From contig CALSSN010000014.1 in NCBI GenBank assembly GCA_943789025.1, positions 1 to 64,000 on the forward strand: DNA of 64,000 nt, in the 5' to 3' direction. Numbering within the stretch: position 1 is the first letter of the stretch; each line of letters starts with the position of its first letter. Made by a program: the position numbers and the translations under genes. Under the pieces are notes generated by a model. It did not search any database, had not been told where the DNA came from, and saw nothing but the letters and a program-made list of their open reading frames with translations. The DNA comes from an uncultured Verrucomicrobiales bacterium (GTDB lineage Bacteria > Verrucomicrobiota > Verrucomicrobiia > Verrucomicrobiales > DEV007). This document shows positions 38,475 to 47,022 of this stretch, in pieces.

Positions 38475-39203
38475 CTATGCGTGGACCAGAGAGCCGACAG
38501 TTTCACCGGTAAGGGCCCGTCGGATCATGTCTTCACCCATCATATCAAAGATAATGATCGGCATATTATTTTCTTCGCAAAGCGTGAAGGCGGTGGAATC
38601 CATTACTTTGAGCTGGTCTGAAAGTGCCTGATGGAAGGTCAGTGATTCGTAGCGTTTTGCTTCTGGATTTTCGGCGGGATCGGAATCGTAGATGCCATCA
38701 ACTTTGGTCGCTTTGAAAATGACGTCTGCACCGATCTCATTGGCCCTGAGAGCCGCAGTGGTATCGGTCGAGAAAAACGGGTTCCCCGTCCCGGCTGCAA
38801 AGATGACGACGCGTCCTTTTTCGAGGTGGTTGATGGCATTACGGCGGATGAAGGGTTCCGCGACATTCTTCATTTCAATGGCGGAGAGAACCCGGGTAGG
38901 CACATCCATCACCTCAAGCATGCTCTGGATGGCCAGAGCATTCATTACAGTAGCGAGCATGCCCACATAGTCGGCAGTGGTTCGCTCCATCCCGCGATTG
39001 CTGGCGCTGGCCCCTCTCCAGAAATTGCCGCCACCGATAACCACAGCGATTTCAAGCCCGCTCTGGTGTGCTGCCTTGATCTGTTCTGCCATTTTTTCGA
39101 CGATGGGAGGAGAGATATTGTCCTGACTTCCCTCTTCACGAAGAGCCTCACCGCTCAGCTTGAGGACCACACGTTTAAATTCCCGTCGTTCGCCGTTGTG
39201 CAT
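38475..39203 (-). CDS. pyrH: UMP kinase
   Basis: Phosphorylates UMP to UDP. 242 residues from ATG 39203 (the frame opens at 39287, but the extra 28 residues match nothing). Bacterial amino-acid-kinase fold: RVVLKLSGEAL at the start, VIGGGNFWRG, DYVGMLATVMNALAIQ, GTGNPFFSTDTTAALRA and DGIYDSDP. It precedes frr with a 111-bp gap. Confidence 0.95.
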   Translation of the reverse strand: MHNGERREFKRVVLKLSGEALREEGSQDNISPPIVEKMAEQIKAAHQSGLEIAVVIGGGNFWRGASASNRGMERTTADYVGMLATVMNALAIQSMLEVMDVPTRVLSAIEMKNVAEPFIRRNAINHLEKGRVVIFAAGTGNPFFSTDTTAALRANEIGADVIFKATKVDGIYDSDPAENPEAKRYESLTFHQALSDQLKVMDSTAFTLCEENNMPIIIFDMMGEDMIRRALTGETVGSLVHA

Positions 39204-39359
39204 ATTTCCCTGCGAGGAAACCGCAGGCGAGCCGTTCGCGCAACGCTTTTCCGACCCGAGGGGTTGCAAAAGCGAAATTTCCTCCAAAGATCACGAGCGC
39301 TCCTTCGGCTGCGCGGACAGGTCGCGGCACAGCTTTTCTGCTCGCTCAATCCAAAGCGA

Positions 39360-40484
39360 TCAGCGATCGGCGATCGGCGTCAGTGGCAGGGGTGCCTGAG
39401 CGCCGACATACTCGGTGAGAGGACGGTAGAGTCGGTTGTCGTCGAGTTGTTCGAGAACTTGGGCTGTCCAGCCAGCGACGCGTGAGATGGCAAAGATAGG
39501 AGTAAACAGGTCCGTCGGAACGCCCAGCGAGTAATAAACCGTGGCAGAATAGAAATCGACGTTGGCATTGAGCCCTTTCTTCTCGCGCATGATCGATGCG
39601 ATACGCTCAGACATTCGGATCCACTTTGGTTCGCCAAGTTGCTTGGTGAGTTCGGCCGCCATCTTCTGGAGATGGGGGGCCCGTGGATCCAGAGTTCGAT
39701 ATACCCGGTGCCCGATTCCCATGATCTTCTCCTTGCGAGCCAGCTTGGCATCAATGTAAGCATCAACTGCCTCCTCTGAGCCTATTTCCTCAAGCATATG
39801 GATCACTCCCTCATTGGCACCGCCATGGAGCGGCCCTTTAAGAGTTCCAATGGCGGAGGTGATCGCCGAGTAGAAATCGGTAAGGGTCGAAACTGTAACT
39901 CGCGCGCTGAATGTCGAGGCGTTCATGCCATGATCGGCGTGAATAACATAGGCTACATCGAGAGTCTTTTCCGCCTCCTTGGAGGGGATCGCGCCGTCGA
40001 TCATGTAAAGAAAATGCGCAGCCTCGGAGAGATCGGTACGCGGCTCAACGGGGTCAAGCCCTTGGCGGGACCGATGAAAGACCGCGATGACCAGTGGCAC
40101 CTTCGCAACAATACTCAAGGCCCGGTCTTCGTTGAGATTCCGGTCCTGGTCGTGCCCGCGGGTATCGTAGAGCCCGAGCATGGAGACCCCAGTCCTCAAA
40201 ACATCCATAGGAGCGGCATCGGCGGGAGCGGAGCGAAGAAAATCGGTGACCCCCTGCGGAAGCGAGCGCTGAGCGCGCAACTGGGCATTCAAACCATCCA
40301 GTTCATCCTGGGTCGGGAGCTTTCCCCGGTGGAGGAGGTAGATGACTTCTTCAAAGCAGCAATGGGTGACCAAGTCCTCGATGCTGTAACCCAGATATGA
40401 GAGTCGGCCCTCGGCTCCTTCGACATTCGAGAGAGCGGAAGAATTGGCGGTGACTCCAGCGAGTCCTTTAGCATAGGTGGCCAT
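39360..40484 (-). CDS. gltA: Citrate synthase
   Basis: Condenses acetyl-CoA and oxaloacetate at the entry to the TCA cycle. At 374 residues it is the short dimeric type found in Gram-positive bacteria and others rather than the longer hexameric type. Active-site segments: IHADHGMNASTFSAR, GPLHGGANEGV, the GIGHRVYRT His region and VDFYSATVYYSLG with the catalytic Asp. It sits downstream of sucC-sucD in the same direction, so the three may form a TCA transcription unit. Confidence 0.95.
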   Translation of the reverse strand: MATYAKGLAGVTANSSALSNVEGAEGRLSYLGYSIEDLVTHCCFEEVIYLLHRGKLPTQDELDGLNAQLRAQRSLPQGVTDFLRSAPADAAPMDVLRTGVSMLGLYDTRGHDQDRNLNEDRALSIVAKVPLVIAVFHRSRQGLDPVEPRTDLSEAAHFLYMIDGAIPSKEAEKTLDVAYVIHADHGMNASTFSARVTVSTLTDFYSAITSAIGTLKGPLHGGANEGVIHMLEEIGSEEAVDAYIDAKLARKEKIMGIGHRVYRTLDPRAPHLQKMAAELTKQLGEPKWIRMSERIASIMREKKGLNANVDFYSATVYYSLGVPTDLFTPIFAISRVAGWTAQVLEQLDDNRLYRPLTEYVGAQAPLPLTPIADR

Positions 40485-40581
40485 AATTGATAAGAAGAAG
40501 AGGAAAAAATTGGAGGAGAAAACGGAAGTATAACCCGCGAAGGGTCAAAGTTGAAGTTGGAATTACAAAGTTGGGAAACCT

Positions 40582-40612
40582 TTTTCAGCCAATTTTCAGC
40601 CAATTTTCAGCC
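40582..40612. repeat. Three tandem 11-bp units overlapping the sucD stop
   Basis: Unit ttttcagccaa, nearly three copies. The rightmost unit contains the sucD stop codon (TGA on the minus strand at 40609-40607); the other units carry extra in-phase copies of the same TGAAAAT string. Looks like slippage amplification of the gene end. Confidence 0.85.
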
Positions 40613-41500
40613 TATGGCGCGGACGAGGGTTGTGCCCATCTCGGAAGGCGTTTCTGCGATGGCAATACCGCAATCGGCAAGAGCCTCTTTCTTGGACTGG
40701 GCGGTGTCGTCACCACCTGATACGATCGCTCCCGCGTGACCCATACGACGGCCGGGAGGAGCCGTGGCGCCGGCGATGAATGCAGCAATCGGCTTACTGC
40801 AATGCTCCTGAGCCCAACGACCGGCCTCGACCTCGGCGTTTCCTCCGATTTCGCCGATCATGATAATCGACTCGGTCTCGGGGTCCTCCTCGAACATCTT
40901 CAGGACATCGAGATGCGAGGTGCCGTTGATCGGGTCACCTCCGATTCCGACGCAGGTGCTCTGACCGAGCCCGAGCTGGGTCGTCTGCCAGACGGCTTCA
41001 TAAGTCAGGGTGCCCGACCTGGAAACTACACCGACCGATCCGCGCCGATGGATGTATCCAGGAGAAATCCCGATGCGGCATCCTCCATGAGAATCTTCAC
41101 CCGTTCCTGGAGTCACCACGCCCGGGCAATTCGGGCCGATCAGGCGGGTCGAGGAACCCTGCATGCCGGCGCGAACGCGCATCATGTCTGCGACAGGGAT
41201 TCCTTCGGTGATCGCCACGACAAGATCCAGCCCGGCGTCAACGCCTTCAAGAATGGCATCTCCAGCGAATGGCGGCGGAACAAAAACGGCGGAAACGGTA
41301 GCTCCAGTCTCCGCGACCGCCTCGGCGATCGTGTCGAAAACGGGGGTCGATTCACCGAAAACCTGACCGCCTTTTCCCGGGGTGACCCCAGCGACGATTC
41401 TGGTTCCGTAGTCGAGGCTGAGCTGGGCGTGCTTGCCGCCGAAACCTCCTGTGATTCCCTGGATGAGGACTTTGGTGTCTTCGTTGACGAGGATGGACAT
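40607..41500 (-). CDS. sucD: Succinyl-CoA synthetase alpha subunit
   Basis: Alpha subunit of ADP- or GDP-forming succinate-CoA ligase, carrying the CoA site and the phosphorylated His. 297 residues from ATG 41500 ([22 protein letters not shown]), the standard start; the frame opens at 41662 inside sucC. The active His lies in [23 protein letters not shown] and [10 protein letters not shown] are typical. It directly follows sucC. Confidence 0.95.
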   Translation of the reverse strand: MSILVNEDTKVLIQGITGGFGGKHAQLSLDYGTRIVAGVTPGKGGQVFGESTPVFDTIAEAVAETGATVSAVFVPPPFAGDAILEGVDAGLDLVVAITEGIPVADMMRVRAGMQGSSTRLIGPNCPGVVTPGTGEDSHGGCRIGISPGYIHRRGSVGVVSRSGTLTYEAVWQTTQLGLGQSTCVGIGGDPINGTSHLDVLKMFEEDPETESIIMIGEIGGNAEVEAGRWAQEHCSKPIAAFIAGATAPPGRRMGHAGAIVSGGDDTAQSKKEALADCGIAIAETPSEMGTTLVRAIG

Positions 41501-41534
41501 GGTCTTAGAGCTTTGGGAAACGAGAGAGAATTTT

Positions 41535-42714
41535 TCAGGAGATCGTGTCGACGATCTTTCTGGCGGCGTCGTTGAGATCCTCTGCAGTGATGATGGGAAG
41601 ACCGGAATTGGCCAGAAGTTCGCGTCCGAGGGCGACATTAGTACCTTCAAGGCGGACCACAAGGGGGGACTTTGATTTCGATGCTCCTGGCAGCGCCAAT
41701 AATTCCTTTGGCGATGATGTCACACTGCATGATTCCACCGAAAATGTTAACCAGAATGGCTTCGACTTTTGGATCACCACAGAGGATGCGGAAGGCATTG
41801 GTGACCTGGTCTTCGGTGGCCCCACCCCCCACGTCGAGGAAGTTGGCGGGATCGCCGCCATAATGCTTGATGATATCCATGGTAGCCATGGCGAGGCCGG
41901 CGCCGTTGACGAGACAGGCGATATTACCGTCGAGTCCAATGTAATTGAGATCGTAATTCGAAGCTTCCACTTCACGGGGATCCTCTTCGTCGAGATCACG
42001 CATCGCTTCGATATCCGGGTGGCGGAAGAGCGCGTTGTCATCGAAGCCGAACTTGGCATCGAGGGCGAGTACCTGCCCATCGGGCGTCGACACCAGCGGG
42101 TTGACCTCGACCATCGAACAGTCACATGAGATAAAAAGATCGTAGAGGGCGAGGAAGAGCTTGGCTGCCGGCCGCATTTCGGTGGTGGTGAAACCGAGTA
42201 GCTTGGCGAGCTTTCGCGCTTGGAACTGTTGAAGGCCAAGAAGCGGGTGGACGACCTCGGTGATGATTTTTTCCGGAGTCTGCTCTGCGACTTCCTCGAT
42301 GTTCACCCCGCCCTCTCGACTGGCAATGATGACCGGGGCGCTGTGCTCGCGGTCCATCACGATGGAAAAATAATACTCGTGGGTGATCTCTACCGCCTCT
42401 GCGATGAGAACTTTGCGAACCACTTTCCCTTCCTCACCGGTCTGATGAGTGACGAGAGTCTCTCCAAGCATTTTTGCAGCGATCTCAGCGGCCTCAGAGG
42501 GAGAGTCTACCAGATGAACGCCTCCCTGGAAGCCGTTCTTGAAGCTCCCCTTGCCTCTTCCACCGGCATGGACCTGAGCCTTAATGACGACCTTTCCTTT
42601 AATCTCGGAGCCTGCTGCTTCCGCTTCCTCCGCAGTGGTCGCGACGGCACCACTTGGGGTGGCGACGCCAAATTTCTGGAAGAGCTCCTTGGCCTGGTAT
42701 TCGTGGATGTTCAT
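41535..42714 (-). pseudogene. sucC: Succinyl-CoA synthetase beta subunit (single frameshift near the 3' end)
   Basis: Beta subunit with an ATP-grasp domain ([22 protein letters not shown] at the start, [45 protein letters not shown]). At a run of six G (41663-41668 on the plus strand) the frame breaks after IEIKVP; deleting one base gives [17 protein letters not shown] and a normal C-terminus ending near 41535, for about 392 residues. The tail is fully conserved and the gene is next to an intact sucD, so the break is probably a homopolymer error rather than a loss of the enzyme. Confidence 0.9.
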
Positions 42715-42759
42715 CTGGTTGGGCTGGCGGGGGGCGAGCCGGAGTGTTTTTCTTAAGTT

Positions 42760-43227
42760 TTAAGGCCGAGCTTCGGCTTGTGCGAGTTTTTTCGCCTGAC
42801 CGATCCAATCGTCGTTTTCAATACGCCCGGGAAAAGAGAGAAGTTCCCCGAAGGTGAGAGCATCGGATTTTTTCCAGGATGCGATCTGCTGGAAGGAATC
42901 AATGCCGATTCCGTTTAGGCGTTTGCTGAGAACCGGACCGATTCCGTTGATCAAGGTAAGGTCATCGGAATCTGCTCCGCCATCGGATTCTTTGGCGCCT
43001 TGTTTGCGGCTGCGCTTGAGGGCCGTGTTCCCGGTTCCAGCTCGGCTGACTTCCTGATGCACGGCGGTGGCTTCATTGGCTTCGCGCCGGGCACTGGCCA
43101 GAGCGTTAGCAAGATCAAAGCGTGCGCGGTAACTCCTGATTCCCCACCCGAGAGCAAAAAGAGCTGCTCCCAGCGGCATAAACAGCACTGTGATGATCAA
43201 AATAGGGATGGCAAGTTCCTCGAGCAT
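42760..43227 (-). CDS. Membrane-anchored helix-hairpin-helix protein
   Basis: About 155 residues from ATG 43227 (frame open to 43341). One hydrophobic N-terminal helix (IPILIITVLFMPLGAALFALGW), a charged linker, then DDLTLINGIGPVLSKRLNGI, a helix-hairpin-helix unit of the kind found in DUF4332-like and ribosomal L21-linked tails, followed by LTFGELLSFPGRI. It may bind nucleic acid or a ribosomal partner at the membrane; not established. It lies upstream of sucC, in the same direction. Confidence 0.65.
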   Translation of the reverse strand: MLEELAIPILIITVLFMPLGAALFALGWGIRSYRARFDLANALASARREANEATAVHQEVSRAGTGNTALKRSRKQGAKESDGGADSDDLTLINGIGPVLSKRLNGIGIDSFQQIASWKKSDALTFGELLSFPGRIENDDWIGQAKKLAQAEARP

Positions 43228-44089
43228 AAGGATGGGGCATAACGCTCTCCAATCGGTCGGGATAGTTTCAGAAGATTCCTCAAGAAGCAAGGAAAGATGG
43301 CGGAGACTTGGCCCAAGTTTGTTCCTGCCAGCGTGCTGCACCTCTCAAACCATGGCTTACTTTTGCAAAAGTGCTGCAAAATTGCCTTGCCTTTCGACTC
43401 CGATTGCAGCTCTGGCCAGGCCTGCCGAAGGCTGCTCCGTCCTTCCGCACCGCCTGTCTGATGGCTCTCTTTGACAACCTGCAGTTTGCTCTTGCTGCAT
43501 TCAAAAGAGTGATCCTCGATTGCACCTGATTTTCTCTGCTATCGTCAACGTCATCCCCGCCCCAAAGCACGAGAAACGCCTCGAGGGCTAGGAGGGGCAC
43601 GAGTGGGCGGCAATGGGGGCGGACATGACAGGTATGCTGGCGCGGGATTGGTAGTGAACTCTCTCCTGCACCTGGCTCTCATGGCTCGGCTACCATCCTT
43701 GCGCAACGTCGTCGCAGTGGGTCTTCTGTGGGACCGCGCTTGCGAAGGATTACCCCCGATCGCCGTTTTTAGGGAAGGTCTGATCCATTGCTCCACCCGC
43801 CACTTGGAATGGAATAGGATTCAAGTCAGCATCGCTGCGCTCTGGACTCCTTAGAAGAAGCCCTTCGGGTTGCTGCCCGCATCCAGCGTGGCTGTGTTGC
43901 TCGTTGGTCGTGGATGTTCATCCACTTCCGCCTCGCGCCGTGCCACACAGAATCCGGACAACAAGGACGGGCACCGCCATGAATAAGGCCTTCCTTAAGA
44001 TTATTGGCGAGAAGCCCTATCTTGCGTGTCTCCTGGGAGCGGCTAACTTCCCTTTTTGAAGATTTTAGCGATCGTCGAGAGAGTGCACA
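43228..44089. other. Gene-free stretch at the edge of the accessory region
   Basis: Between the helix-hairpin-helix gene and the tandem GT26 gene. Short ORFs here look like chance or shadow frames. The right part is the second copy of the 213-bp repeat (43771-43984). The rest shows no RNA-like hairpin that I would name. Confidence 0.5.
43771..43984 (+). repeat. 213-bp dispersed non-coding repeat, copy 2
   Basis: Same orientation as 19056-19268, about 96% identical. It ends about 105 bp before the start of the tandem GT26 gene, at the left edge of the accessory region. No target-site duplication could be made out at either copy. Confidence 0.85.
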
Positions 44090-45691
44090 ATGATGACCGA
44101 TCGGTTCACCAGCATCTTAGGAACTCGATGCCTTAATACGTCGTATGACGCGTTAACTGCCAAGCTCCACGACTACGTCAGCGATAAAAATCGGCAGCCG
44201 CTATCTGTCGATTTCACCAATGTGCACATTGTCGCAATGCGGCGCTCTGAGCCGCCATTTGCCGCAGTCACAGAATCAGTCGATTATTTTGTCCCCGACA
44301 GTCAGGTGCTCTACTTCACGGTAAAGCTCCTCAGAGGCCACATGGAGGAGCGTGTCTATGGGCCGACATTCATGCGCAGGTTTGTGCTGAATAGTCCAGC
44401 TCCCTTAACTCATTATTTCCTGGGAGGATCCCAGGAATGTCTCGATCGCCTTATCCAGTTCTTCGAGCAAAGGGACTCCAATTTCACCTTGGCAGGGAGC
44501 CACCACGGGTATTTTCATGAAAACGAAGAACCCTCGATTGCTGAGGAGATCAACCGCTTGGAACCCGATTTCATTTGGGTCGGGCTCGGAACCCCAAAGC
44601 AGCAGGAGTGGGTGTCGAGAAACTCAGATGTCTTACGCCGGGGAGTAATACTGACTGTTGGCTTTGCTTTTGATGTCAATGCCGGGACAAAGATGGATGC
44701 GCCCGAGTGGATGCAGATATGCGGCCTGACCTGGACCCACCGGTTACTGTCAGAACCCAAGCGTTTGTTCTGGCGTTACTTCAAATACAACTCGCAGTAT
44801 TGCTGGTATCTGCTCCATGATCATATTCTTGGATTAAAGACACCTGCTTCCCTGCAAGACAGGGCTTCTCCGGCGCATGATGCGGGCGACAAGACCGCGC
44901 CGGAGCCAGTTGGTTTAAAGCAACACAGTCCCTATGTGAATGTTTTAGGAGTTGGGGTTTCCCCAATCACGCTCACGACAGCAACTGAACAGCTCTTAGA
45001 AGCTGTGAGACAAAAGCGTAAAGGCTATGTCTGCGTCACCAGTGCGCATGGTATTACCGAGGCAATTCGTGACAGTGAGTTTAAAGACATATTACGAAAG
45101 GCATTGCTAGTGACTCCTGACGGGATGCCGCTCGTCTGGGTGGGGAAAATGGAAGGATTTGGTGATCGTATCAGCCGGGTCTACGGGCCCGACCTTATGC
45201 TGGAAATGTTTCAACGCAAAGAGTTCGCAGATACCAGACACTTTTTCTGTGGCGGCAAAGAAGGAGTCGCAAAGTTGCTAAAGCAGAACCTGAAAGAGCG
45301 ATTTCCAGATTGCAGGATTGTAGGCACCTACACGCCACCATTTCGTCCATTGTCCGAGCAAGAGGAGGATGCCTTTTTTGCTCAGGTTTCAGATGCCAAG
45401 CCGGATATCATTTGGGTTGGGCTCAGCACCCCGAAGCAGGAGAAGTTCATGTCTGCGTATTCGAACAAGCTGGATACGACACTGATGATTGGCGTTGGCG
45501 CGGCGTTTGATTTCCACTCCAAACTTGTGCCTCAGGCCCCGATTTGGATGCAGAGCAATGGACTGGAGTGGCTGTTTCGACTCTATCAGGAACCGCGCCG
45601 GCTGTGGTGGCGCTACCTAAGGAATAACCCGCTGTTTCTCGGTCGGATCTTGCTGCAAGCCTGCGGGGTCAAGCGCTATCAACTGCACTGA
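44090..45691 (+). CDS. Tandem WecG/TagA/CpsF (GT26) glycosyltransferase, two domains in one chain
   Basis: 533 residues carrying two complete WecG/TagA/CpsF domains, where the family is normally about 250 residues. Domain 1 covers about 10-245 and domain 2 about 283-530, joined by a polar linker. In each, the TagA-type catalytic positions can be read: the Thr of TNVHIVAM (T43) and Asp of VPDSQVL (D70) in domain 1; the Thr of VTSAHG and Asp of TPDGMPLVW in domain 2. Both contain the PDxIWVGLxTPKQ block, GxAFD and an aromatic/Arg-rich tail (RLLSEPKRLFWRY; RLYQEPRRLWWRY). The domains are similar but clearly diverged. Such enzymes add N-acetylmannosamine(-uronate) to a lipid-linked sugar for envelope polymers. 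No other polymer genes are adjacent. Confidence 0.85.
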   Translation: MMTDRFTSILGTRCLNTSYDALTAKLHDYVSDKNRQPLSVDFTNVHIVAMRRSEPPFAAVTESVDYFVPDSQVLYFTVKLLRGHMEERVYGPTFMRRFVLNSPAPLTHYFLGGSQECLDRLIQFFEQRDSNFTLAGSHHGYFHENEEPSIAEEINRLEPDFIWVGLGTPKQQEWVSRNSDVLRRGVILTVGFAFDVNAGTKMDAPEWMQICGLTWTHRLLSEPKRLFWRYFKYNSQYCWYLLHDHILGLKTPASLQDRASPAHDAGDKTAPEPVGLKQHSPYVNVLGVGVSPITLTTATEQLLEAVRQKRKGYVCVTSAHGITEAIRDSEFKDILRKALLVTPDGMPLVWVGKMEGFGDRISRVYGPDLMLEMFQRKEFADTRHFFCGGKEGVAKLLKQNLKERFPDCRIVGTYTPPFRPLSEQEEDAFFAQVSDAKPDIIWVGLSTPKQEKFMSAYSNKLDTTLMIGVGAAFDFHSKLVPQAPIWMQSNGLEWLFRLYQEPRRLWWRYLRNNPLFLGRILLQACGVKRYQLH

Positions 45692-45763
45692 GCCATAAAG
45701 GCTGATTGCCAACAGCTTCGATAGTCTAATCTACTCTGGCGGTAGCTGTCTTCTCGATCGGCT

Positions 45764-46531
45764 TCAGGCCCTCCACCACCCTTCCGGCGTAGCGACCTCG
45801 AGAGCCGGCTCGCCTTCGAGAAACCCGAGTGAAACGAGGAATCGGTCGACCTTGACGAGCGCATCCGCGAAGCCTTCTTTGCTGACCCAGGCATGAAAGA
45901 AACCGTGTGGCTTTCCCTGATAAAGGCGCAGGTCACAGCGGACACATTTTTTCTCCATCAGACGGTCAAACCTCTCGGCGGTGGTCACTGGAATGTATTC
46001 GTCCTCGGTTCCCAGAATGACAATCGAGGGTGGGGCAGCGGCGTCGCTGTTGTCGATCGGTGAGATCTGCTGCCAGCAGTCTCTGACCAAAGCATGACCG
46101 AACCCTTCGGGACCATTATCGAAGACCGGGTTGTCGAGGATGAGGGCATCCGGGCGGCAACTCGTTTCAGGATCTTCCTCATCCCCATGCCCGTCGACCA
46201 GTGCGGTAGCCGCGGCAAGCTGTCCTCCGGCAGAATCACCTCCAACCGCAAGCTTCTCTGGATCGATGCCCAGTTCAGCCGCATGCTCCCGGACCCAGCG
46301 GACTGCTGACTGGGCATCCATGACACATTCCTTGGGAGTCGTCCCGAACTCCTTGATCCGGCGGTAGCGCGCGGACATGGCTACCATACCGCGCAGTGCA
46401 AGGTATCGGCTGTGAGCGTAGAACTGGTCGGCATTCCCTCCATACCAGCCGCCGCTGTGGAAAAAGCCGACCGCCGGGCGTTGGTCGGCAGTCGCGTCAT
46501 GCCCGGAAGGAGAAAAAATCCGTAAATCCAA
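45764..46531 (-). CDS. Alpha/beta hydrolase, acetyl-esterase-like (5' end unresolved)
   Basis: 255 residues from a TTG codon at 46531. Oxyanion loop FFHSGGWYGG (HGGGW type, His present), nucleophile in GDSAGGQLA, acidic residue in EDEYIP and His in KPHGFFHAW, so the triad is complete. Relatives are acetyl or xylan esterases (BD-FAE/Aes types). The same frame is open further upstream, encoding EEFLAEPGTTCVYKKVARPDGTEAE, which fits the family, but it meets a stop before any ATG. The true start is therefore in another frame or lost: a frameshift near 46600-46650 is likely. Next to fucosidase and sulfatase genes, glycan deacetylation is a reasonable guess. Confidence 0.7.
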   Translation of the reverse strand: MDLRIFSPSGHDATADQRPAVGFFHSGGWYGGNADQFYAHSRYLALRGMVAMSARYRRIKEFGTTPKECVMDAQSAVRWVREHAAELGIDPEKLAVGGDSAGGQLAAATALVDGHGDEEDPETSCRPDALILDNPVFDNGPEGFGHALVRDCWQQISPIDNSDAAAPPSIVILGTEDEYIPVTTAERFDRLMEKKCVRCDLRLYQGKPHGFFHAWVSKEGFADALVKVDRFLVSLGFLEGEPALEVATPEGWWRA

Positions 46532-47022
46532 TTCTGCCTCGGTCCCGTCAGGCCGGGCGACCTTTTTGTAGACACAGGTCGTACCAGGCTCGGCAAGAAA
46601 CTCCTCGGTTCCGATTTTCGCCGTGGTCCAGGTAGTTCGTGCCGCTCACGATTCTCCGGAGCTCCTTGCCTGCCCGGCGGCCGGAAAAGCCGGCATGAGT
46701 CGCGACAAAATCGCGCAGAGGAGGAGGGTTTTTCTTTCCTGACTGGTGCATGCCCGGGAATTTTACACACTCTGAAATGAGAACCTTGAAAATTACTTCG
46801 ACCCTCCGACAACACAAACCCCTCGGGTTCTCGGCAATCGTCTCCTACCCAGAGAGTCCTTTCCTGCCATCATGCTATGACTCGCGCCGGATGCTCAGAT
46901 GCTTTTTGCTCAGAAAAAGGCTGGCCCCAACCGTAGTCACAGACAAGATCTGATATACCGTGCGTTGATTGTCGGTATTCTCTAAATCCCTTTTCACCTG
47001 CTTCAAAGCTTCCAACCAACCA
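46532..47022. other. Upstream part of the hydrolase plus leader of the phosphoesterase
   Basis: Left part (to about 46620): in-frame upstream residues of the alpha/beta hydrolase, minus strand. From about 46630 to 46760, another minus-strand frame is open and may hold its N-terminus, but I cannot join it with confidence. The remaining 250 bp before the phosphoesterase start holds nothing that I recognise. Confidence 0.4.
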
